Source: Cepaea nemoralis (lineage: Eukaryota > Mollusca > Gastropoda > Stylommatophora > Helicidae). Taken from it: 64,000 nucleotides of DNA. Of the stretch, positions 56,600 through 64,000 are shown in pieces. The stretch's first letter is position 1; the number at the start of each line of letters is the position of its first letter. The notes below the pieces were generated by a model, which saw only the letters and a list, made by a program, of their open reading frames with translations, was not told the origin of the DNA and made no database searches. The position numbers and the translations under genes are program-made. The stretch is from positions 124,001 through 188,000 of the forward strand of contig JACEFZ010024539.1 of assembly GCA_014155875.1 (NCBI GenBank), read 5' to 3'.

Positions 56600-57640
56600 T
56601 CATGAAACCGGAGTTAAGCGTTGAAATCTTACCTTAACTGTATTGTATTCTTGGTAAAAGTATCGTCCGGTCAGAATATTCACACCAAATTACCAAAGAA
56701 CTGGTGGAACAACAAATCTTCGTAGGTACAGAATTTCAACGTGATGCCTCGCGGAACTTCAATGTCGTTACAACAGTTAATCAAACGTGTTCAGAAAATA
56801 ACCACACTGCACAGACACAGACATCCCCACATACGGTAGACACTATCTTGACAACACAGCACACACATTCCCACACAAGGGAGGACACTAGTGGCAGCTT
56901 GAAGCAAACGCTCCGCTTGAAATCCTCCAACACGGTTAAATGAAGACACCTTTTTCGCCTTGTTTAAAGAAGAGCTACGCATTAATGAATATGGGAGTGC
57001 CACATGACTGTCAGAACACATAAACTGGTTACAGAGCCATTCTGCGATACATGAAAGGGCGGATAATTTCCTGTCCTCTCACACGATCCAAAAACGATTC
57101 GCCAACAATACTCATGCGTTGGTCTAGACCAGTACTATAGCAGCTTTTATACAACGACACACAGGTTTTCAAAGACCCGCGTGAAACCTACTTGCACACA
57201 CAATTTTATGCAGGTATGTAATTGGGATATGAATGTTTGGAATAAAGAGGGCAGGGAAGGAGCAGCATAATAATGTGAAAGAAACACGGAGGTTTCATCA
57301 AACGTTGATCGGGTTTTGTGCTGTGTTGGGTGACGTTGGGAATGATGTAGCGCACAAATATGTTCACATAGTAAATTAACATGCTAAGAAAGGAGTGAAC
57401 ACAAGGCGCAGTTACTCAAAGGTGACCCAACACCCCCATACATGTGCAACACCACAAACATGTGCATTAATACATACTAACTTGACACAGAAGGATACAT
57501 CTTTAACACGGGAAGTAAGAAAGAGCACAAGAAAGACACAAACCAATATATACAAGATTGTTGTCCTAGACTGGGGCAACAGCATAAGAATGGAAGGGAT
57601 TACGAAATGTTCAAAGAAATGAAGTTATTGACAAGAAATG
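56600..57640. other. no gene seen
   Basis: Unique-looking. ORFs at 56704-56943 and 57395-57622 lack recognisable domains. Confidence 0.5.
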
Positions 57641-58350
57641 TTCAAACTCAATTAAATGTTATCTGTGACAATTTAGGAATCAACCAATCAATCAGGTGCC
57701 GTCTCCACAATGAAGGTTGGCTGCAATGGATCTCCAACACTGTCTCTCGCTTTGGCTGTACATTCTGTCAGGCTGATGTTCGTCCATCTCTTGATATTAT
57801 ATTCCCACTTGTATCGTTGTCTACCTCTTGCCCTCAACCTTGCCTTCCAGTATGGTTTTTATAAGAGTATCATGTCTTTTAACGTGGCCGAAATATTTCA
57901 CCTGTCTCTTCTTTATTTCTTTCATCAACTCTCTCTTCATTCCCAGTTTTTCTAGAACCTCTGCATTTGATTGTTTTTGTTTCCATGAAATACGACATAT
58001 TCGTCTGTATATCCACATCTCCAGGGTTTATATTCAACTTTCTAGTTGCTTGTTCAATGTCCAGGTTTCCGCGCCATACAGTAGCGTTGAATATACGTAG
58101 CACTTGACATTTCTCATTTTTAATGCATTATTAATCTCTCTAGATGTTAATACTGATTTCATGCCCTTGAAATCATTTTTGGCCATTCCTATTCTCGTTT
58201 TGATTTCTATTTCACTTCTGCCATCAACTGTTATTATATGTCCAAGTTAGGAGAAACTTGTTACTTGTTCTATAGTATGTCCAGAAATGAATGCCATCAT
58301 TCACGATCAATTATTTTGAAAACTGTTGCATCGTTATGATATTTTTCCTG
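57640..58350 (-). pseudogene. RTE-type LINE 3' coding fragment
   Basis: The minus strand carries CKVLRIFNATVWRGNLDIEQ and MWIYRRICRISWKQKQSNAE, then KKRQVKYFGHVKRHD, EGKVEGKRGRQRYKW and a DSVGDPLQP end. These are the RTE thumb and C-terminal signatures. The frame shifts between the two segments. No catalytic motif is present. Confidence 0.82.
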
Positions 58351-59005
58351 CCGTCTTATATTTACCCCCACCCAAGGAATATGTCTTTGATATGTCCAAA
58401 AGCAACTTAAATCATCGAAAGCGGCGACATTTCTTTGATGTTTTGGGGAAAATGTAGTGAATTCACGCTAACAAACTAGTCTTACAGTAAACCACGTTAT
58501 TTCTGGTAAGGACACAAGTACAATGAGTAGCCAGATTCGTATGGGAATGGGTGCAATAAAAAAGTAGCTTAAAATTCGACAGGGTAGACTGCATTGCACC
58601 GGGTTTTTATCCCATATGGCTCAGTCTTTTTTCGCAGGGCGGAAAGCGTCGCATAAAGCACGAACTCCGTAGTTCCAGCGACGACTGCCAAGTAGTAGTA
58701 CAAGAGAAATGACGTAAAGGAGAGTTGGGGAGAAAGTCGCGAACCAACTTGTACAAGAAACCAAAGAGGTGACGTAAAGAGGAGAAAACGCCAGAGAGAT
58801 TGTCAACTACAACAAACAGTCAGATCTTAGAGTTTGAAAGAGGATGCAGCAAGTTTCGATTCTCAGGAAGAAGAGAACTTATGTATTGGCTGGACACTTA
58901 TTCTGATGGCTAACAAATATTGGAAAGAAGGACGAGACTATTAATGCATGATGTATATCGGCCTGAAAGCCACGAACAGATGCGACAATATTAGAATGGG
59001 ACTCA
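58351..59005. other. no gene seen
   Basis: Unique-looking sequence with short ORFs only. Confidence 0.5.
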
Positions 59006-60355
59006 GTAACATTCATTCATTCATTCATTCATCCATCCATCCATCCATCCACCCACCCACCCACCTACCCATCCATCCATCCATCCATCCATTCAGTAGC
59101 ATGTCCTTTGCAGAACTTAGCTCCCGTAACAACCGTCCGGAAAACTTCTCAGTCATAAGCTAGATATCCCGCGTCCGATCCACCCATGTGGAGATCATCT
59201 GCCACATCCTGCACCCATCTTCTCTTTGATCTTCCTCTTCCGCTTTTCCGTTCATATACCCCTCCATTACTGTTCTCTCCAAACTTTCATGACATTTCAA
59301 GTGACCAACGTAATTCAATTGTCTTTGTTTTATCGTATATCGTAGCCAGTCTTCTTCAGTATTCAGATCTTGTCGTATGGATGCATTTGTTATTTTCTGT
59401 ATCAAAGATATTCTTCGAACCCGTCTATAACATTTATATTCAAAGGCATTTATGCATTGTTCAGCTTCGTTAGTGAGTGCCCATGTCTCACAGGCGTATG
59501 TTGCAATGGGAAAGATGCATGCTCTTAAAATCTAATTTGTGTAGGTCTGTCTGTCTCACGCCACAATTTATTCAGTTGTTTTAGTCTGTGAACAGCAATA
59601 TATATTCGTATTTTAATTTCTTTCATTGTGTCGCCATTGTTGATAATTACATACCAAAGCTATTCGAAATTTTCCACCACCTAAAATGTTTCCTCATTAA
59701 CGTATATTTCTTTCTCCATATTAGTGTTATCTGTATGCACTATCTTTGTTTTTTCTATTTTAAGATATAAGTGGTGATTTTCACTATTCTTTTGGGCTGA
59801 GGTTATTAGATTTTCTATACCATTCTGTAATGTGGATAGTAATACTGTATCATCGGCATATCGAATCTCTGGTATTTGATGACCACCGATATTAAGGGCA
59901 TCATATTGCTCCCTGACTATTTCATCTCTGACATTTCTCATTATTGTTTTGACGTGCAGGTTAAATAAATGCTGGGGGGGGGGGGGGCAGCACACAACCC
60001 TGACGGCCTCCTTGCGTGATGTCAAACCAATCTGATGTATCGCCATCTGTTCTAACCGCCTGTTGTTGGAATGAAGATAGGTTCCTTTCCAATCTTTTGG
60101 CCATACCATATTTCCATATATGTTTGCATAATGCGTCATAGATTTGTATGCTTTCTTCTCCTTCTGCTTTAATTAGTTCAGCTGGTATCTCATCACATCC
60201 TGGTGATTTACCATACTTCAGGTTCTTTATTGCCCAGTCAATTTCATCTATTGAGGGTTCAGGTTCTGCCTCTGCCGTCATTGGTTCATTTATCTCATTC
60301 ATATCCTCAGTCATTCATATCATACATTTCACTGCAGTGTGCCTGCCATCGTTCT
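59006..60355 (-). pseudogene. RTE-type LINE with internal deletion and (GGAT)n tail
   Basis: Minus-strand order is as follows. RT fingers come first (DEIDWAIKNLKYGKSPGCDE near 60250, IYDALCKHIWKYGMAKRLER). An abrupt jump then leads to QQQAVRTDGDTSDWFDITQG and GRQGCVLPP near 60010, which skips the DYxKAFD motif A region. A poly-C/poly-P stretch follows, then LNIGGHQIPEIRYADDTVLL (intact YADD) at 59850, the thumb, and the C-terminus at 59405-59160 (RYTIKQRQLNYVGHLKCHE). On the minus strand the 3' end is (GGAT)n/(GAAT)n (59010-59095). The missing motif A aspartate makes this copy inactive. Confidence 0.87.
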
Positions 60356-60371
60356 AGATTTTTTCTAGATT

Positions 60372-61065
60372 TTGTTAGTGTATTTCCTAAATTGTGATTG
60401 TGTTGATTGTGAGGATTACAAAACTATTAGCTTAATCAGCCACATAACTAAGATACTACTCAAGGTCATGCAAGAAATAATTCAATATAAAATAAATGAG
60501 GAAGTAGCTGAAGAACAATTTGGGTTCCGCAAAAACAGCGGCACCAGAGAAGCAATTATCTGTTTGAGGATATTAATTGAAAAATATATAGAAGTTCAAA
60601 AAAGTATATATGTTTGTTTTATAGACTACAATGAAGCTTTTGATAGAGTACAACATGAACGACTAATTACGTGCCTTCAAGATATAGGAGTAGACGAAAA
60701 GGACATCAGACTTATTAGTAACTTGTACTGGGAACAAGTAGCGTCTATTAGATGCGGAAATAACTATTCGTCGCCTATAGAGATTAAGAAGAGGAATACC
60801 TATATACAGAAAGAATTTTTAAACAAATTGAAATGCCTGGACTTAACATCAAAGGAAGAATCATAAACAATCTTAGGTATACTGACGATACCGTGTTACT
60901 AGCAGAAAGTGAGCAAGAGTTACAAGACCTAGTGGAACAAGTAAACAGGCACAGTGCAGAATGTGGCTTAGATATTAACATCCCAAAAACAACAACTTTG
61001 GTAATTAGCAATGAAAAGGAAAGGTCATCAATGAACATCATAGTAAACGGACAGATACTATAATG
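60372..61065 (+). pseudogene. RTE-type RT fragment, head-to-head with the preceding copy
   Basis: The + strand has CEDYKTISLISHITKILLKV, EEQFGFRKNSGTREAII, VCFIDYNEAFDRVQHERL (motif A), IGVDEKDIRLISNLYWEQ, a gap where motif B (RQGC) should be, and NLRYTDDTVLLAESEQELQD (motif C as YTDD). It ends after VNGQIL. The motif B region is replaced by TYIQKEFLNKL, and a frame change follows. Its 5' end abuts the N-terminal end of the minus-strand RTE copy at about 60360. Confidence 0.85.
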
Positions 61066-61475
61066 TGTTTATTTTTGTCTGCCCCAATATAAAATTCTAT
61101 ATCTCAGTAACCAACTGAAGGAAAATGATGAGATTTAGCATATAACCTTATCATTATGACCACCCAACAAAACAATTTTTGTTCTGGAGATTGTACAGCA
61201 GATTTCAAAGTTTATTTATATGCGGTATATAATTTACGGGTCAGAGATGAAGTCCATAATTTTAAAAGTATTACACCTTCAGCAAGACACATCCACACTT
61301 TTCTTAAAAACTGTCTCGTGGTTTCCGTTTTGGCACAAACTGCGCCCAGTTAAATGGGATTGTTCAGAGGGAAAGCTAATCCACAAGAAAAATTCAGTCC
61401 AGCACTACTCGAAGTAGTGGGTATGTACTACGCTTGAGTTCAAAGCGATCGAGCACAAAATAAAAATAATAATCA
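61066..61475. other. no gene seen
   Basis: Unique-looking sequence between two RTE pieces. Short ORFs without domains. Confidence 0.5.
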
Positions 61476-61606
61476 GTTATGAGCATCTGGTGAAAGAGAC
61501 ATTATCCAAATCACACTTACGCAAAATCAACACCTGTAAGATGAGATACCTGAGGAGAGCTGCCGACTCAACAATTCGAAACCGAATACGAAACATTGTT
61601 ATCAGA
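61476..61606 (+). pseudogene. RTE C-terminal fragment
   Basis: The + strand reads HLVKETLSKSHLRKINTCKM, then RYLRRAADSTIRNRIRN. This matches the TTEMRFLRRILNV...RNEEIR region of the 15819-16215 copy. It ends where a Penelope-like element begins, so it was probably the insertion site. Confidence 0.75.
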
Positions 61607-61609
61607 CAA

Positions 61610-62014
61610 CGTCTGTGGTGATAATTAGTATATCGTCCACGTAACGACGGTAAAAAGCCAAGTTATTGATTTCTGAGGATCTCTTTTCTTCTAAGTGTGC
61701 TATGAAGATGTCCGCTAGAATAGGTCCAAGTGGGCTCCCCATGGCCACTCCGTCAATTTGGCGATATGACTTGTTTAGAAAGTTGAATTGTATGTTGGCA
61801 GTACATAATTTTAATAGCCTCTCTAGAATAGCTGATGGTATGCCTAGTTTTAGTTGTTTGTCTCTAATGCGTTCGCTTATTATATCCACGGTCTCATCTA
61901 ATGGAACGTTGGTGAATAAAGAGGCAATATCCATGCATGCCATGTGTTTGTTGTTTATGTCCATAGTATCCAATAATTCCACCAGTTCGAATGTATCCCT
62001 GAGTGTTCTTGGAT
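61610..62014 (-). pseudogene. Penelope-type RT core, inverted 5' part of the element
   Basis: The minus strand encodes MDIASLFTNVPLDETVDII (motif A), DGVAMGSPLGPILADIFIA (motif B) and FYRRYVDDILIITTD (motif C, intact YVDD). These are the RT motifs missing from the forward part that starts at 62015. The last codons (ATCACCACAGAC) would join directly to the first codons of the forward part. So this is the 5' part of the same element, flipped. Confidence 0.9.
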
Positions 62015-62883
62015 CAGACGAGCTACAAGCAACGTCGTTCCAGGCCACAATGAACGAGACACATATAAACATCTCTTTATCTATGGAACACGAACACAAC
62101 GAAGCGTTGCCGTTTCTAGATATCCTAATGAGACGTAGAGCAGATGGCACAATTCAAAGATCGGTGTACTGCAAAGAAACATGGACTGGCCAATACTTAA
62201 ATTTTCAGAGCTTCGCACCTGTCCAGTACAAACGAAGCTTAGTACGGACCCTGTTTGACCGTGCTAGGAAGATACACACCCAGGACACACTGACAGAGGA
62301 ATTTAAAACTCTGAAGAATGCCTTAAACCTGAATGGGTACTCCACAGGATTTATAAAGCACCACTGCCAACAGCCCAAACCGAAATCAGAAGTAACTACA
62401 GTCCCTAAACTCAAAGTATTCATCCAGCTAACCTTCCGAGGAGATGACGTAATGCAACGTCTGCGGGACCGCCTCACCACAGCAGTCGAGCGAACATTAT
62501 GTGCTGCAGCTCTAGTCATCAGGTACAGAAACACACCGATCCCAGTCCCAGCAGTAAAAGAACCTGTAGCTTTGTACGCCAAATCAAATTGTATTTACCA
62601 ATTTACATGCAGATGCGAGGCCATCTACATAGGCAGAACTGAGCGACAGTTACATTGCAGGGTTTCGGAACATATTCCGAATTGGTTGGACAAGATACTA
62701 CACACAGAAGATGGTAGCCTAGGCAGGCCGACACACCGGAAAAGTCTGGCTTCATCGGTCGGGAGACACGTGCTCGAGAGTGGTCACGTGGTTGAAAGAG
62801 ACAGTGCCTTCCGTGTGTTGTTCAACACACAAAGTAGTCGATTGTTAAAGTTTGCTGAAGCTATACTAATCAACCTTCCGTAA
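62015..62883 (+). CDS. Penelope-type thumb, linker and GIY-YIG endonuclease
   Basis: Forward part of a Penelope-like polyprotein, open from the inversion point to 62883. The longer frame starting at 61666 is chance readthrough of the inverted RT. It begins DELQATSFQATMNETHINIS, then EHNEALPFLDILMRRRADGT (thumb), FDRARKIHTQDTLTEEFKTL and a linker. GIY-YIG follows: CIYQFTCRCEAIYIGRTER, QLHCRVSEHIPNWLDK, HVLESGHVVERDSAFRVLF, then FAEAILINLP. Unlike the 8.9-kb copy it has no stops in the thumb, but it ends early at 62883 (LP-stop) because of a frameshift. The KPSLCKQKDMLVSLKLPW end continues at 62880-62938 in another frame. The nuclease motifs look intact. Confidence 0.9.
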
Positions 62884-62938
62884 GCCGTCCTTGTGTAAGC
62901 AGAAAGACATGTTAGTCAGTTTAAAATTACCGTGGTAG

Positions 62939-63125
62939 ACAATCGACATTACTGTGCGAACATGTGTAATGTTCAGTTTGAAGGATTTATCTAATTAATT
63001 CACGTAAGTTGTGTGATTTCTGCAGTATGTACCTGACGAGATGCAGCGAAATATGCCAGGCAATAAATCGTACAATCTATTGTTTGTGTCTTCGTTATTC
63101 AAATTCATCACGGGAAAACATTGTT
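62939..63125 (+). mobile_element. Penelope-like 3' terminal region (pLTR-like)
   Basis: Noncoding sequence after the ORF, shared with 9612-9800, 55182-55396 and 56390-56588. It has GACATTACTGTGCGAACATG, GTGTGATTTCTGCAGTATGT, the hammerhead and TTTGTGTCTTCGTTATTCAA. It continues into a new ORF start (63125), which is the order expected for tandem copies sharing one terminal region. Confidence 0.85.
63029..63073 (+). ncRNA. hammerhead ribozyme, best copy
   Basis: GTAC (63029-63032), CTGACGAG (63033-63040), short stem II (ATGCAG), CGAAA, stem III around TGCCAGGCA, AATC ending at 63069 and GTAC (63070-63073). GTAC/GTAC pair perfectly, and one further U-A pair extends stem I. All invariant core bases (CUGANGA, GAA, A-U before the cleavage base) are present. 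Confidence 0.8.
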
Positions 63126-63352
63126 TTGAATTTCTGAAACGTCGCTTTCCATTACCAACAGTGAAGCAATTGGATGGATTACTCAAGCTGAAGTGTAAAA
63201 TATCGGTACAGGAGTGTCGATTGAGATTTCTCGAGGAATGCCTAAAGACGGGAATATTCCCTTACCGGTATTTCAGATCTCTCAGAGCGGACAGAATATG
63301 TCCAACAAGAAAAAACCTGAGACGTAATGCAACATCTGCGGGACCGCCAGTA
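63126..63352 (+). pseudogene. start of a second Penelope-like ORF, then a displaced ORF patch
   Basis: The frame FEFLKRRFPLPTVKQLDGLL, then CRLRFLEECLKTGIFPYRYF, resembles the N-terminal helical region of Penelope-like proteins. At about 63320 it jumps to GACGTAATGCAACATCTGCG GGACCGCC, which belongs to the linker region (compare 62446-62473). After 63352 the element is lost. Confidence 0.65.
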
Positions 63353-63389
63353 GTATATTATGGTTTCCAGACACATATTTTTTGGTAGG

Positions 63390-63505
63390 CTGCTAGGCTG
63401 ATAGGGTTTATGAAGGAAATATGGGGATATTGTCGACTCGGCTCCAGAATCTGGAGGCTGATAGGGTTTATGAAGGAAATATGGGGAAAACTGTCGACTC
63501 GGTAA
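63390..63505. repeat. two-copy ~60-bp tandem duplication
   Basis: CTGATAGGGTTTATGAAGGA, then AATATGGGG and GTCGACTCGG, occurs near 63398 and 63458. The second copy diverges at its end. Confidence 0.85.
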
Positions 63506-63640
63506 AAAAAATTTTGTGTGGGAACGGTTTTTTGACGGGTGTGAAAGTAATTAAGGTAAATTTTTAGTTGGTTGGTTCTGGAAAGAGAGGGTGTGAAGGG
63601 GAAAGTTATTTTGGTTACGTAGGGTATATTAGTATGGGTA

Positions 63641-64000
63641 GTGATGTATAAACAAGGGTGTGATGGGTCGTGGTTTCTACTCATGGGTTGGATATATGGT
63701 GGTTACATATATGAATGTGTTAGTATGCGTGGTGTAGTGATGTATAAACAAGGGTGTGATGGGTCGTGGTTTCTACTCATGGGTTGGGTATATGGTGGTT
63801 ACGTATATGAATGTGTTAGTATGCGTGGTGTAGTGATGTATAAACAAGGGTGTGATGGATCGTGGTTTCTACTCATGGGTTGGATATATGGTGGTGGCGT
63901 ATATGAATGTATTAGTATGCGTGGTGTAGTGATGTATAAACAAGGGTGTGATGGGTCGTGGTTATACTCGACGACTCATGGGTAGAGGTGTAGATGGTTA
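63641..64000 (+). repeat. 96-bp minisatellite with an open 32-codon frame
   Basis: Units start with GATGTATAAACAAGGGTGTG at 63643, 63739, 63835 and 63931 (exact 96-bp spacing). Since 96 is 32 codons, one frame (63641-63985) stays open and repeats MYKQGCDGSWFLLMGWIYGG followed by YxYECVSMRGVV. The last copy diverges (GGTTATACTCGACGACTC) and a stop follows at 63983-63985. Either a noncoding minisatellite or a repeat-bearing exon. No signal peptide or splice sites were identified. Confidence 0.85.

Noticed and set aside
61666..62883. A 405-codon fusion protein
   Set aside because: The first 117 codons are antisense to the inverted RT fragment. Only the part from 62015 is real element coding sequence.

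Overview
This window reads as animal nuclear DNA. It is dominated by non-LTR retrotransposons of several clades, Penelope-like elements carrying hammerhead ribozymes, hAT transposons, tRNA-like SINEs and very long microsatellites. There are no operons or compact genes. The mixture suits a repeat-rich invertebrate, perhaps a mollusc or other lophotrochozoan, but no marker fixes the taxon. No complete host gene is visible. Two short stretches (1334-1424 and 42114-42293) could be host exons.

Layout. 125-960 is a 64-bp minisatellite. 2220-4600 is a decayed RT/RNase H LINE, a relative of the better copy at 34805-38193. 5345-6775 holds tetranucleotide repeats and a 0.9-kb polypurine tract. 8676-9800 is a 5'-truncated Penelope-like element abutting an RTE-type LINE (9804-11140), which carries a SINE and ends in a long AT repeat.

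11328-28701 is the most interesting object. It is a mobile element with inverted arms of about 2.9 and 3.3 kb, ends AGTAG...CTACT, and a 6-bp CATGAG duplication. Its core encodes a PC4-like (transcriptional coactivator p15 type) protein and an unknown ORF. Three later retrotransposon insertions, each with its own target-site duplication, sit in it: an RTE fragment, an RNase H LINE and an L1/Tx1-like LINE. Without them it would be about 9.5 kb. It has Polinton-like ends and length but none of the Polinton hallmark genes.

28702-42300 contains a SINE, a decayed EN/RNase H LINE (31300-34170), a nearly intact EN-RT-RNase H LINE (34540-38200), a 52-bp minisatellite (39290-40430) and (TC)n/(TTC)n. 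42363-50005 contains three hAT-type elements with 8-bp duplications. One sits inside a SINE and one inside an RTE element that also carries a second SINE. 52240-64000 contains several RTE pieces in both orientations, an inverted pair of Penelope 3' ends, a Penelope element with an inverted 5' part, and a 96-bp in-frame minisatellite at the right edge.

The genes do not form a pathway. They are selfish elements, and their nesting gives a relative chronology: the long-arm element and the RTE copies are older, the SINE, hAT and L1-like insertions younger.
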